The position numbers and the translations under genes were made by a program. The notes below the pieces were generated by a model. It made no database searches, was not told the DNA's origin, and worked only from the letters and a program-made list of their open reading frames with translations. Shown here piece after piece: positions 32,848-42,385 of a stretch of 64,000 nt of DNA (position 1 is the first letter of the stretch; each line of letters opens with the position of its first letter). Origin of the DNA: Streptomyces aurantiacus (GTDB lineage: Bacteria; Actinomycetota; Actinomycetes; Streptomycetales; Streptomycetaceae); contig NZ_CP114283.1 in NCBI RefSeq assembly GCF_027107535.1, forward strand, positions 1,364,001 to 1,428,000, in the 5' to 3' direction.

Positions 32848-33027
32848 ATGCCTCAGCACGTCCCGAACACGCCCGTCTGCCGCGACTGCAAGGGCTTCGC
32901 CACGGCCGCGATCACCACTGGAACTCGCGACCGCGACGGCTCTCGTACCACCCTCGTGGTCGTCTGCCGGACCTGCAACGGCACCGGCCACACCGCCCCC
33001 GCCGCCGCCTTCTCGGCCGGGAGGTGA
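32848..33027 (+). CDS. Mini zinc-finger protein, 59 aa
   Basis: Two Cys motifs, CRDCKG and CRTCNGTG, separated by about 28 residues of Thr/Arg-rich sequence: another DnaJ-like half-module as in the 56-aa protein at 31154. GAAAGGG precedes the ATG. It shares the region of its stop with the next gene. The function is unknown; nucleic-acid or protein binding through zinc is likely. Confidence 0.72.
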   Translation: MPQHVPNTPVCRDCKGFATAAITTGTRDRDGSRTTLVVVCRTCNGTGHTAPAAAFSAGR

Positions 33028-33032
33028 CGGGC

Positions 33033-33278
33033 ATGGGACTCCTGAACTGGAACTCCGGCCAGCACTTCGACCACGGCGGCGACTGCCCCTGCACCCAGTG
33101 CGGCAAGCCCACCCCACTGCGCTCCCACGACGGGGAACCGGTCCACAAGGTGTGCGCGGAGGACTGGAACGACCGCAACCCCGCCGCACCCCGCCACCAG
33201 CACGAGGGACACGACCTGGGCACCGCCCGCTACCACTCGGACCCCCCGCGCAAGAGCCGCAAGGACGGTGCCCGATGA
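33033..33278 (+). CDS. Small Cys/His-rich protein, 81 aa
   Basis: GLLNWNSGQHFDHGGDCPCTQCGKPTPLRSHDGEPVHKVCAEDWNDRNP contains CPCTQC and a later Cys with several His, so a zinc site is likely. The C-terminus is basic (PPRKSRKDGAR). The ATG at 33033 has GGGAGG eight bases upstream; a GTG at 33024 would overlap the previous stop. Its stop overlaps the methyltransferase start (ATGA), so it is coupled to it. Unrecognised function. Confidence 0.7.
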   Translation: MGLLNWNSGQHFDHGGDCPCTQCGKPTPLRSHDGEPVHKVCAEDWNDRNPAAPRHQHEGHDLGTARYHSDPPRKSRKDGAR

Positions 33279-34315
33279 ACGCCGCACAGGGTCGCGTTCT
33301 GGACCTCTTTGCGGGTCCTGGCGGCTGGTCTGAGGGGATGCGACTGCTTGGTCAGCGTGACACGGGTATCGAGATCGATGCCGCTGCCTGTGCCACACGC
33401 ACCGCCGCGGGTCACACGACGATTCGCGCCGATGTCGCCGCCTACCCCACTGCGCCGTTCTGCGGGAAGGTGACCGGGCTGGCGGGCTCGGCTCCCTGCC
33501 AGCCTTTCAGCGCCGCCGGACACCACGGTGGCAACGATGACATGGACCTGTGCCACCAGGGCCTTGACGACCTCGCCCGTGGACACGACACGCGCACCGC
33601 GCTCCGTGCCGCCTGCACCGATCCGCGCTCCCTCCTGGTCGTCGAACCCCTGCGCTACGCGCTGGACCTGCGCCCGGAGTGGATTGCCCTGGAGCAAGTC
33701 CCCGCGGTCGCACCGTTGTTCGCCCACACGGCCAACATCCTGCACAGCCTCGGCTACTCGGCATGGACCGGCGTCCTCAATGCAGCCGACTACGGCGTTG
33801 CCCAGACCAGGCGCCGCGCCTTCCTGCTCGCCTCCAGGCACCGGTCTGCCGCACCGCCTGAGCCCACCCACAGCAAAGACGCGGGTGCTGACACCCTGTT
33901 CGGCCCCGCCCTGAAGCCATGGGTGACCATGGCCGATGCTCTCGGCTGGGGCTACACCCAACGCCCCGCCCCCACCGTGACAGGCGGCGGCACCCGCACC
34001 GGAGGCGCCGAACCCTTCGGCAACGCCTCCCGCAAAGCCATGCGCGCCGCCATGGACAACCCGGGCCACTGGGCATGGAAGCGCCCGGCCTACACCGTGT
34101 CCGGAACGGTCGGCCACGTCGGAGGCAAGCAGACCGCCGGACACCTCAACCTCGAACCCGACGAGGGCGCCCGCCTCCAGTCGTTCCGCGACGGCTACCC
34201 CTTCCAGGGCAACAAAGGGCAGCGCTCCTTGCAGATCGGGAATGCCGTCCCGCCGCTGCTCGCCGCCGCCGCTCTTCGCCGCCTGGTTCCCGCGGCGCTG
34301 GAGGTGGCCGCGTGA
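33275..34315 (+). CDS. C5-cytosine DNA methyltransferase (orphan, element-borne)
   Basis: Enzyme of 346 residues transferring methyl groups from SAM to cytosine C5 in DNA. Motif I is LDLFAGPGGWSEGM, motif IV GSAPCQPFSAAG with catalytic Cys75, motif VI ALEQVP (EQV instead of the usual ENV, Glu140), motif VIII QTRRRAFLL and motif X QIGNAVPP. The target-recognition region is about residues 200-310. No restriction enzyme gene is near, so it is an orphan that may protect the element against host restriction or mark its replication. Both ends overlap neighbouring genes by four bases. Confidence 0.92.
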   Translation: MNAAQGRVLDLFAGPGGWSEGMRLLGQRDTGIEIDAAACATRTAAGHTTIRADVAAYPTAPFCGKVTGLAGSAPCQPFSAAGHHGGNDDMDLCHQGLDDLARGHDTRTALRAACTDPRSLLVVEPLRYALDLRPEWIALEQVPAVAPLFAHTANILHSLGYSAWTGVLNAADYGVAQTRRRAFLLASRHRSAAPPEPTHSKDAGADTLFGPALKPWVTMADALGWGYTQRPAPTVTGGGTRTGGAEPFGNASRKAMRAAMDNPGHWAWKRPAYTVSGTVGHVGGKQTAGHLNLEPDEGARLQSFRDGYPFQGNKGQRSLQIGNAVPPLLAAAALRRLVPAALEVAA

Positions 34316-35700
34316 CCGACGCCGCCACCCTGGCGGGCCTCGACCCGGCCACCCTCACCGACGTACTGAGGGTGGCCGGCTCGGCCGACTTCGACCGCTG
34401 GCACGACCAGATCCGCCGCACCGGAGGATGCTCCGACCCGATCCGCCTCACCGGCGCCACGAAGACGATCGACCCGACGACCAAGACCGTCCTGCACGCG
34501 TACTCGACCGAGCACGAGCCGGGCGGCATGCTCCGCATCGCCTGCGGCAACCGCCGCGCCTCGCGCTGCCCGGCCTGCGCCTGGACCTACGCCGGAGACA
34601 CCTACCACCTGATCCGCGCGGGACTCACCGGCGACCCGGCCAAGGGCACCCCGCACACTGTGCGCGAACACCCGCGGGTGTTCGCCACCCTCACCGCCCC
34701 ATCCTTCGGACCCGTCCACAACCGGCCCGGCAACCGGCCGTGCCGCTGCGGACACCGGCACCCCGAGGACGCCCCGGAGCTGGGCACCCCGCTCGACGCG
34801 GCAACGTACGACTACGCCGGGGCGGTGCTGTGGAACAACCACGCCTCCGACCTGTGGCGCTACTTCACGATCTACCTCTGCCGGGAGATCGCCAAGCGGG
34901 CCGGACTCACCCAGAAGGACGCCCGGGAACAGTCCCGGCTGTCGTTCGGGAAGGTCGCGGAGTACCAGAAGCGCGGAGCCGTCCACTTCCACGCAGTGAT
35001 CCGTTTCGACGGACCGGACGGGCCTGACTCCCCGCCCCCGCCCTGGGCGACCCTCGACCTGCTCACCGACTCGATCCATGCCGCCGCGGCCCGCGTCGCG
35101 GTCGAAGTAGCCCCGGCCGGTGGCCAGCCGGCGCGCACCCTGCGCTGGGGTACGCAGCTCGATGTGCAGCCGATCGGGGCGTTCGGCAATGGCGAAGATC
35201 TCACCGAACAGGCTGTGGCCTCCTACGTCGCCAAGTACGCCACCAAAGCAGCCGAGACCACAGGCACCGTGGACCGCCGGATCGGCAACAAGGAAGCCCT
35301 TGTCCTGCTCGGCGTGCCCGACCACCCCCGCCGGCTGATCGAGGCGTGCTTAGACCTGCATGCGCTCTACCCGGAACGCAAGCTCCGCGACTGGGCTCAC
35401 ATGCTCGGCTTCCGCGGCCACTTCTCCACCAAATCCCGGCGCTACTCCACCACCCTCGGCGCCCTCCGCCAGGTCCGCGCCGACTACCGCGCAGCTCAGC
35501 AACGAGCCGCGCTCGGTCTGCCCGACCCTGACGACCACCCGGAGGCAACCACCCTCGTGCTCTCCCACTGGACCTACGCCGGCCACGGCTACACCCCCGG
35601 CGAATCCTGGCTCGCCGCCAACATCCGCCGCGACATCCAACAGAACCGCGAAACCGCACGCGAAGCCCTGTACGACCTCGATGCCCAGGGGGAGGAGTGA
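34312..35700 (+). CDS. Rolling-circle replication initiator (RepSA-like)
   Basis: Replication protein of 462 residues. A zinc-type motif CGNRRASRCPACAW (about 78-91) and CRCGHRH are followed by the HUH metal motif GAVHFHAVIRFDG (His225, His227), the hallmark of rolling-circle initiators. The conserved AVASYVAKYATKAAE helix comes later and should carry the nicking Tyr. The middle and C-terminal parts (LRDWAHMLGFRGHFSTKSRRYSTTLG) match RepSA of pSAM2 and related plasmids. The GTG start overlaps the methyltransferase stop. It would nick the double-strand origin of the excised circle. Confidence 0.9.
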   Translation: MTDAATLAGLDPATLTDVLRVAGSADFDRWHDQIRRTGGCSDPIRLTGATKTIDPTTKTVLHAYSTEHEPGGMLRIACGNRRASRCPACAWTYAGDTYHLIRAGLTGDPAKGTPHTVREHPRVFATLTAPSFGPVHNRPGNRPCRCGHRHPEDAPELGTPLDAATYDYAGAVLWNNHASDLWRYFTIYLCREIAKRAGLTQKDAREQSRLSFGKVAEYQKRGAVHFHAVIRFDGPDGPDSPPPPWATLDLLTDSIHAAAARVAVEVAPAGGQPARTLRWGTQLDVQPIGAFGNGEDLTEQAVASYVAKYATKAAETTGTVDRRIGNKEALVLLGVPDHPRRLIEACLDLHALYPERKLRDWAHMLGFRGHFSTKSRRYSTTLGALRQVRADYRAAQQRAALGLPDPDDHPEATTLVLSHWTYAGHGYTPGESWLAANIRRDIQQNRETAREALYDLDAQGEE

Positions 35701-35702
35701 AC

Positions 35703-35909
35703 ATGGATCGACTGATGGACGTGGTGGAGGTCGCCGAACTACTGGGAACGACGGTGCGCTTCCCCCGGCGGCTGATCGAGGAACGGCGTATCGAGTACGT
35801 GAAGGTGGGTCGGCATGTCCGCATCCGCGAGAGCGTCGTGCTCGCAATGATCGAGGCGAACACGGTGCAGCCCCGCCGTTCAGGCACGTCTCTGCGGGCG
35901 GTCGCCTGA
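35703..35909 (+). CDS. xis: Excisionase (Xis), MerR-like helix-turn-helix
   Basis: Small DNA-binding protein of 68 residues. MDVVEVAELLGTTVRFPRRLIEERRIEYVKVGRHVRIRESVV is a winged-helix excisionase fold. It acts with the integrase to direct excision. It starts two bases after the rep stop, with GGGGGAGG in the rep end as its ribosome-binding site, and its TGA overlaps the int ATG (TGATG). Order rep-xis-int is the usual AICE arrangement. Confidence 0.9.
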   Translation: MDRLMDVVEVAELLGTTVRFPRRLIEERRIEYVKVGRHVRIRESVVLAMIEANTVQPRRSGTSLRAVA

Positions 35910-37078
35910 TGGCCGGTGGGCGTCGACAGTTCGGCCGTGTACGCAAACTCCCGTCCGGTCGCTTCCAGGCTCGCTACGTCGGCCCTGACGGACTCCTGCG
36001 GCCTGCTCCGGAGACCTTCCGCACCAAGCGGGACGCGGATGACTGGCTGGCCGACAAGCAGACGGAGATGCGCCGTGGCGACTGGCACGACCCGGATGCC
36101 GGGAAGGTGGCGTTCGGCCCGTACGCCGCTGCCTGGATCACGGAACGGGAGTTGACCACGACGACCCGGCAGCTCTACCGCTCGTTGCTGCGGCACCACC
36201 TCGAACCGACCTTCGGGGCGGTCAACGTCGTGGACATTTCGCCTCCGTTCGTGCGGCGTTGGCGTGCCGCGAAGCTTGCTGCCGGCACTGGTCCCACGAC
36301 CGTGGCCAAGGCGTACGCCCTGCTGCGCGCGATTCTGGGCACGGCCGTGGCCGACCAGATGATCAGGCGCAACCCGTGCACGATCAAGGGTGCGAGCACG
36401 GTGCACACCCCGGAGCGGCCCACCGCGACCGTGCAGGAGGTGTACGCCCTGGCGGATGCGATCCAACCGCGCTACCGGGCGCTCGTCCTCATGGCCGGCT
36501 TCCTCGGTCTGCGCTGGGGCGAGCTGATCGGGCTGCACCGCCGGGACGTCGACCTCGACCACGGGGCCGTACGCGTCCGCCGTGCCGTGGCCGAGCTGAA
36601 CAACGGCCAACGCGAGATCAAGGCACCCAAGAGCGCTGCGGGCAAGCGGACGGTTGCCATTCCGGGGGCGATCATCGCGGACATCCGCGTCCACCTGGGC
36701 GTGTACGCGGAGCAGGGGGCCGATGGGCGGGTCTTCATCGGTGCCAAGGGAGCGACCCCGCGGCGGAACCACTTCAATCGGCTGTGGCGCACGGCGTGCT
36801 CGGACGCCGGTATCAAGGGCCTGCACTTCCATGATCTCCGGCACACGGGCAACACTCTCGCCGCGTCAACCGGCGCGAGCACGCGAGAGCTGATGTCCCG
36901 GATGGGCCACAGCACCGCCCGTGCCGCGCTGATCTATCAGCACGCGAGTGCTGACCGTGACCGGCTGATTGCCGATGCGGTGAGCGGTCTTGTCGACAAG
37001 AGCCGGAAGAAAGCTCGGAAGGCCAAGAAGAAGCAAGATCGAAAGCCCAAGGGGCACGCGGGGGACACGGCGGACTGA
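35909..37078 (+). CDS. int: Tyrosine-recombinase integrase
   Basis: Site-specific recombinase of 389 residues. An N-terminal arm-binding domain (GRVRKLPSGRFQARYVGPDG) and SAM-like core-binding domain precede the catalytic domain. It contains Arg202 (GLRWGEL), His308/Arg311 (FHDLRHTG), His334 (MGHSTARAALIYQH) and nucleophile Tyr343. The tail is Lys-rich. It lies 42 bp from attR and the intact tRNA-Gly, so it targets that tRNA. All five catalytic residues are present, suggesting an active enzyme. Confidence 0.95.
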   Translation: MAGGRRQFGRVRKLPSGRFQARYVGPDGLLRPAPETFRTKRDADDWLADKQTEMRRGDWHDPDAGKVAFGPYAAAWITERELTTTTRQLYRSLLRHHLEPTFGAVNVVDISPPFVRRWRAAKLAAGTGPTTVAKAYALLRAILGTAVADQMIRRNPCTIKGASTVHTPERPTATVQEVYALADAIQPRYRALVLMAGFLGLRWGELIGLHRRDVDLDHGAVRVRRAVAELNNGQREIKAPKSAAGKRTVAIPGAIIADIRVHLGVYAEQGADGRVFIGAKGATPRRNHFNRLWRTACSDAGIKGLHFHDLRHTGNTLAASTGASTRELMSRMGHSTARAALIYQHASADRDRLIADAVSGLVDKSRKKARKAKKKQDRKPKGHAGDTAD

Positions 37079-37119
37079 TCGGAGCCGCCGGAAACGACGA
37101 GGGCCAGGCAGAGGATTCG

Positions 37120-37189
37120 ACCTCTGACCTGGCCCTACGTCATATGGAGCGGGCGACGGGAATCGAACCCGCGTAGCTAGTTTGGAAGA
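37120..37189. repeat. attR: 70-bp direct repeat inside intact tRNA-Gly and its 3' flank
   Basis: Identical to 26599-26668. It ends within the anticodon loop region of tRNA-Gly. The element's copy restores the complete tRNA, so host function is preserved. Confidence 0.92.
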
Positions 37190-37218
37190 CTAGGGCTCTA
37201 CCATTGAGCTACGCCCGC
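37145..37218 (-). tRNA. tRNA-Gly(UCC)
   Basis: The minus strand folds as a 74-base cloverleaf. The GCGGGCG acceptor stem pairs with CGCCCGC, the D-stem is GCTC/GAGC, and the anticodon stem CTAGT/ACTAG has loop CTTCCAA with anticodon TCC. A T-arm with TTCGATT, discriminator T and encoded CCA follow. It is the integration site of the element. Confidence 0.93.
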
Positions 37219-37370
37219 ACAGCGTGCGCCGCAGGTCAGTGACGCGCGGCACGGAAGCATCGTAGCGGGTCGCGCCCCCTGGCCGCACACCCCGCCCGGA
37301 CGGCGGGGGCGCCGCGGGAAATGCGGGCACCGCACTGTCCGTGGGCATGTACCCTACGTGTCGCACCAGA

Positions 37371-37447
37371 CGGGGTGTGGCGCAGCTTGGTAGCGCGTCC
37401 GCTTTGGGAGCGGAAGGCCGTGGGTTCAAATCCCGCCACCCCGACCA
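37371..37447 (+). tRNA. tRNA-Pro(UGG)
   Basis: A 77-base cloverleaf with acceptor stem CGGGGTG/CACCCCG, anticodon stem TCCGC/GCGGA, loop TTTGGGA (anticodon TGG), T-loop TTCAAAT, and encoded ACCA. It lies 152 bases from tRNA-Gly on the other strand. Confidence 0.95.
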
Positions 37448-37476
37448 CCGTGCCGGACCACCGGCAAGATCACCTT

Positions 37477-37505
37477 TTGGGGCGTGTACCGCCTGCGGCT
37501 AGTAT
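37477..37505 (+). promoter_or_regulatory. Putative tig promoter (TTGGGG-17-TAGTAT)
   Basis: TAGTAT at 37500-37505 is a good -10, with TTGGGG 17 bases before it. Transcription would start near 37512, leaving a leader of about 124 bases before trigger factor. Confidence 0.5.
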
Positions 37506-37635
37506 GCAAACTGCGCGCCCGTGTGTCTGCATTTTCATGTCCCTCAAGGGCCCGCCAAATCCGCTGAGGCTCCGCCGTATCCGACGGAGAACGTCAGCAG
37601 AACCCGAAGAAGTCAGCCCCCAAGGAGACCGAACC

Positions 37636-39063
37636 GTGAAGAGCGCCGTGGAGACCCTGAACCCGACCCGGGTTCGGCTCAGCATCGAGGTGCCCTTCGA
37701 GGAGCTCAAGGACAGCCTCGACGCGGCGTACAAGAAGATCAACCAGCAGGTCACGGTGAAGGGGTTCCGGAAGGGCAAGATTCCGGCGCGCGTCATCGAC
37801 CAGCGGTTCGGCCGCGGTGCGGTTCTTGAGGAAGCGGTCAACGACGCGCTTCCGAAGTTCTACACCGACGCGGTCAACGAGGCCGAGCTGAACGTCCTCG
37901 GCCAGCCCGAGGTCGACATCACGGAGCTGAAGGACGGCGAGACGCTGAACTTCACCGCCGAGGTCGACGTCCGCCCGACCATCGAGATCCCGGACTACTC
38001 CGGCATCGAGGTCGAGGTCGACGCCGTCGAGGTCAGCGAAGAGGACATCGACAAGGCCGTCGAGGAGCTGCGTGAGCGCTTCGCCTCGACCGCTCCCGTC
38101 GAGCGTGCCGCCGAGGACGGTGACGTCGTCACCCTCGACCTGGAGGCCAAGGTCGACGGCGAGGTCCTGGAGGACGGTGTCGCGAGCGGCGTCTCCTACA
38201 CCATCGGCTCCGGCGAGCTGCTGGACGGCATCGACGACGCCGTGAAGGGCGTGGAGGCCGGTGGCGAGGCCACCTTCGCCTCCGAGCTCAAGGGCGGCTC
38301 GGCAGCCGGCAAGGAGGCCGAGGTCACCGTCAAGGTCACCCAGGTCGCCAAGCGTGAGCTGCCCGAGCTGGACGACGACTTCGCGCAGCTCGCGTCGGAG
38401 TTCGACACCCTCGAGGAGCTCCGCGCGGACAGCCGCAAGCGTCTCGAGAACATGAAGCAGTACGACCAGGCCACGCAGGCCCAGGAGCGCGTCCTGGAGA
38501 AGCTGCTGGAGCTCGTCGAGGTGCCCGTCCCCGAGAAGCTCCTCGAGGACGAGATCAACACCCGCAAGCACAACCTGGAGCACCACCAGCTCGGCCAGAT
38601 GGGCCTCGACCTCGAGAAGTACCTCGAGATCCAGGGCAAGACGGCCGAGGAGTTCGACACCGAGACCAAGGAAGCCGCGGTCAAGGGCATCAAGACGCAG
38701 TTCGTCCTGGACGAGCTCGTCAACAAGGAGAAGCTGAACGTCAACCAGGAGGAGCTCACCGAGCACCTCATGCGGCGGGCCGCCTCCTCCAATATGTCCC
38801 CCGACCAGTTCGCCCAGCAGGTCGTCGAGGGCGGCCAGGTTCCGTTGCTGGTCGGCGAGGTCGCCCGCGGCAAGGCCCTGGCCGTGGTCGTCGAGGCCGC
38901 CACCGTCAAGGACACGAACGGCGAGCTCGTGGACCTGGACGACGAGGACGAGGACGAGGTCTCCGCGGAGGCCTCTGCCGAGGGCTCGACCGAGGAAGCG
39001 GCCGAGAAGGCCACCGAGGCCGCCGACGCTCCGGCAGCCTCCCAGGAGAAGTCCGAGGCCTGA
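37636..39063 (+). CDS. tig: Trigger factor, ribosome-associated chaperone
   Basis: Peptidyl-prolyl isomerase/chaperone of 475 residues that binds nascent chains at the ribosome exit. The ribosome-binding domain contains the signature [17 protein letters not shown] (about 44-60, FRxGxxP). An FKBP-like domain (about 155-245: [33 protein letters not shown]) and a long helical C-terminal substrate domain follow. The tail is an Asp/Glu/Ala-rich acidic extension common in actinobacteria. The GTG at 37636 has AAGGAGACC upstream. A terminator follows at 39081, so clpP1 is transcribed separately. Confidence 0.96.
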   Translation: MKSAVETLNPTRVRLSIEVPFEELKDSLDAAYKKINQQVTVKGFRKGKIPARVIDQRFGRGAVLEEAVNDALPKFYTDAVNEAELNVLGQPEVDITELKDGETLNFTAEVDVRPTIEIPDYSGIEVEVDAVEVSEEDIDKAVEELRERFASTAPVERAAEDGDVVTLDLEAKVDGEVLEDGVASGVSYTIGSGELLDGIDDAVKGVEAGGEATFASELKGGSAAGKEAEVTVKVTQVAKRELPELDDDFAQLASEFDTLEELRADSRKRLENMKQYDQATQAQERVLEKLLELVEVPVPEKLLEDEINTRKHNLEHHQLGQMGLDLEKYLEIQGKTAEEFDTETKEAAVKGIKTQFVLDELVNKEKLNVNQEELTEHLMRRAASSNMSPDQFAQQVVEGGQVPLLVGEVARGKALAVVVEAATVKDTNGELVDLDDEDEDEVSAEASAEGSTEEAAEKATEAADAPAASQEKSEA

Positions 39064-39080
39064 TCGTCTCGCAGTACGTA

Positions 39081-39116
39081 CTACGGGCCCTCAGGAATCG
39101 TCCTGGGGGCCCGTAG
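39081..39116 (+). terminator. Hairpin terminator after tig
   Basis: ctacgggccctcagga pairs with tcctgggggcccgtag (15 of 16) around a 4-base loop, 17 bases after the tig stop. Confidence 0.8.
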
Positions 39117-39294
39117 GGCCTTCCCGGGGGCGCGGAGAACCGCGCGAGCAACCCACGACGAGCCGCACCCGCCGATGGACCACCCGTGGCAGACGCGGCC
39201 GCGGCCCCGCGGGGGGCTGGGCGCGCAGTTCCCCACGCCCCCGGGAAGCCCGGGCTGAGCCCGGCGATTCCCTGCCCGACCAGCGGAGCGCATG

Positions 39295-39305
39295 CGCTCA
39301 CAGCG
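39295..39305 (+). promoter_or_regulatory. ClgR operator upstream of clpP1
   Basis: CGCTCACAGCG, followed by AAC, fits the published ClgR motif CGCYNANRGCG. It lies about 55-65 bases upstream of the start point predicted from the TAGGGT at 39347-39352. ClgR is the known activator of clpP1P2 in Streptomyces. Confidence 0.75.
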
Positions 39306-39346
39306 AACAGTTCCTTCTCCGGGATTCCCCGGAGGGACCCGCGCGT

Positions 39347-39352
39347 TAGGGT
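39347..39352 (+). promoter_or_regulatory. Putative -10 element (TAGGGT) of clpP1
   Basis: TAGGGT lies about 42 bases downstream of the ClgR box and 124 bases before the clpP1 start codon, a spacing compatible with class I activation. Confidence 0.45.
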
Positions 39353-39475
39353 CCATGAGTACGAGGGCAGGGGAGTCCCCGGAGCCGTCCGACACGGCAC
39401 GCACACGGGGTCCCACGCCCCCAGCAGAAGACGTGTAGACGGCCCGGCGCCGTCGTAAGACGAGCAGGTGGATAC

Positions 39476-40093
39476 GTGACGAATCTGATGCCCACAGCCG
39501 CCGGCGACCCCATCGGTGGTGGCCTCGGCGACCAGGTCTACAACCGGCTGCTCGGCGAGCGGATCATCTTCCTCGGCCAGGCGGTCGACGACGACATCGC
39601 CAACAAGATCACCGCACAGTTGCTGCTCCTTGCCTCCGACCCGGAGAAGGACATCTACCTCTACATCAACAGCCCCGGCGGCTCGATCACCGCCGGCATG
39701 GCGATCTACGACACCATGCAGTACATCAAGAACGATGTCGTGACGATCGCGATGGGCATGGCGGCCTCCATGGGCCAGTTCCTGCTGAGTGCGGGTACTC
39801 CGGGCAAGCGCTTCGCGCTGCCGAACGCGGAGATCCTGATCCACCAGCCCTCGGCCGGCCTCGCCGGTTCCGCGTCGGACATCAAGATCCACGCCGAGCG
39901 GCTGCTGCACACCAAGAAGCGGATGGCGGAGCTGACCTCGTTCCACACCGGCCAGACCGTGGAGCAGGTCACCCGCGACTCCGACCGGGACCGCTGGTTC
40001 GACCCGATCGAGGCCAAGGAGTACGGCCTCATCGACGACATCATGCCCACCGCTGCCGGAATGCCGGGCGGCGGCGGCACCGGAGCGGCGTAG
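39476..40093 (+). CDS. clpP1: ATP-dependent Clp protease proteolytic subunit 1
   Basis: Self-compartmentalised serine protease subunit of 205 residues. [22 protein letters not shown] is the substrate groove, the nucleophile Ser is in [14 protein letters not shown], and the active His in [10 protein letters not shown]. The Asp lies later in the conserved [18 protein letters not shown]. The GTG start follows GAGCAGGTGG. With clpP2, 112 bp downstream, it forms the mixed ClpP tetradecamer fed by ClpX or ClpC. Confidence 0.96.
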   Translation: MTNLMPTAAGDPIGGGLGDQVYNRLLGERIIFLGQAVDDDIANKITAQLLLLASDPEKDIYLYINSPGGSITAGMAIYDTMQYIKNDVVTIAMGMAASMGQFLLSAGTPGKRFALPNAEILIHQPSAGLAGSASDIKIHAERLLHTKKRMAELTSFHTGQTVEQVTRDSDRDRWFDPIEAKEYGLIDDIMPTAAGMPGGGGTGAA

Positions 40094-40205
40094 GTCGGCG
40101 GTCCGCGCCCGTTCGCCCCTCCAGGCGCCGGGCGTGGGCCGACACCAGCCCCTCCGAGCCCACAGCCGACCGCCTCAGCCCTTATCAGGCTTTCCAGGAG
40201 ACACA

Positions 40206-40886
40206 GTGAACGACTTCCCCGGCAGCGGCCTCTACGCCCGCGCGGAGGCCGAGTACACCGGCCCACGCGCGGAGTCCCGCTACGTCATCCCGCGCTTCGT
40301 CGAGCGCACCTCGCAGGGCGTCCGTGAGTACGACCCGTACGCGAAGCTCTTCGAGGAGCGCGTGATCTTCCTCGGCGTGCAGATCGACGACGCCTCCGCC
40401 AACGACGTCATGGCGCAGCTGCTGTGCCTGGAGTCGATGGACCCCGACCGCGACATCTCGGTCTACATCAACAGCCCCGGCGGCTCCTTCACGGCGCTCA
40501 CCGCGATCTACGACACGATGCAGTTCGTGAAGCCGGACGTCCAGACGGTCTGCATGGGTCAGGCGGCCTCGGCCGCCGCGATCCTCCTCGCGGCCGGAAC
40601 ACCGGGCAAGCGCATGGCACTTCCGAACGCGCGCGTGCTGATCCACCAGCCCTACAGCGAGACCGGCCGCGGCCAGGTCTCGGACCTCGAGATCGCCGCC
40701 AACGAGATCCTCCGGATGCGCGGTCAGCTGGAAGACATGCTGGCCAAGCACTCGACGACGCCGATCGAGAAGATCCGCGAGGACATCGAGCGCGACAAGA
40801 TCCTCACGGCCGAGGACGCGCTCGAGTACGGCCTGATCGACCAGATCATCTCGACCCGGAAGATGAACAACGCCTCGGTCGCGTGA
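40206..40886 (+). CDS. clpP2: ATP-dependent Clp protease proteolytic subunit 2
   Basis: Second ClpP paralogue, 226 residues. Active Ser is in [15 protein letters not shown], His in [10 protein letters not shown] and Asp in the [20 protein letters not shown] region. It has a longer N-terminal leader (about 40 residues) than ClpP1, as is normal for actinobacterial ClpP2. The GTG start has CAGGAGA seven bases upstream. It is probably co-transcribed with clpP1 under ClgR. Confidence 0.96.
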   Translation: MNDFPGSGLYARAEAEYTGPRAESRYVIPRFVERTSQGVREYDPYAKLFEERVIFLGVQIDDASANDVMAQLLCLESMDPDRDISVYINSPGGSFTALTAIYDTMQFVKPDVQTVCMGQAASAAAILLAAGTPGKRMALPNARVLIHQPYSETGRGQVSDLEIAANEILRMRGQLEDMLAKHSTTPIEKIREDIERDKILTAEDALEYGLIDQIISTRKMNNASVA

Positions 40887-40916
40887 CGCATCGCTGTATC
40901 GTCAGCCGCTCCTTGA

Positions 40917-40942
40917 CGCGGTTCACGACAAAGTGAACCGCG
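40917..40942 (+). promoter_or_regulatory. 10-bp perfect dyad between clpP2 and clpX
   Basis: cgcggttcac and gtgaaccgcg flank gacaaa. No T-run follows. It may terminate part of the clpP1P2 message or act as an operator for clpX; the sequence alone does not decide. Confidence 0.55.
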
Positions 40943-41046
40943 CCAAGGGGGGCCCGAACGGGGGGCCCGGCAAGGTACCGTCGGACATAAGGCAGCACCA
41001 GGAGCCGCTGGACCTAGGCGTCTCCCAGGCGAAGGGGAAGCACACC

Positions 41047-42333
<1,287 letters not shown>

Positions 42334-42350
42334 GATTTGCAACAACCGAT

Positions 42351-42385
42351 GAAGTGCCCGGCGAATTTTCGCCGGGCACTTCTTT
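42351..42385 (+). terminator. Intrinsic terminator of clpX
   Basis: Perfect 15-bp stem gaagtgcccggcgaa / ttcgccgggcacttc with a 2-base gap and a short T-run (tttg) afterwards, 18 bases after the clpX stop. Confidence 0.9.

Larger units (their letters stand above)
26599..37189. mobile_element. pSAM2-type integrative and conjugative element (AICE) in tRNA-Gly(UCC)
   Basis: A 10.5-kb block is bounded by identical 70-bp direct repeats (26599-26668 and 37120-37189) that are the 3' end of tRNA-Gly plus its downstream flank. The right copy completes an intact tRNA gene; the left copy is a 3' fragment. Inside are the modules expected of an AICE: integrase and excisionase next to the intact tRNA, a rolling-circle Rep, an FtsK-like Tra translocase and Spd proteins. 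All the core genes appear open and undisrupted, so the element may be functional. No antibiotic cluster or transposase is carried; cargo is limited to an ABM protein, a methyltransferase and mini zinc proteins. Confidence 0.93.
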
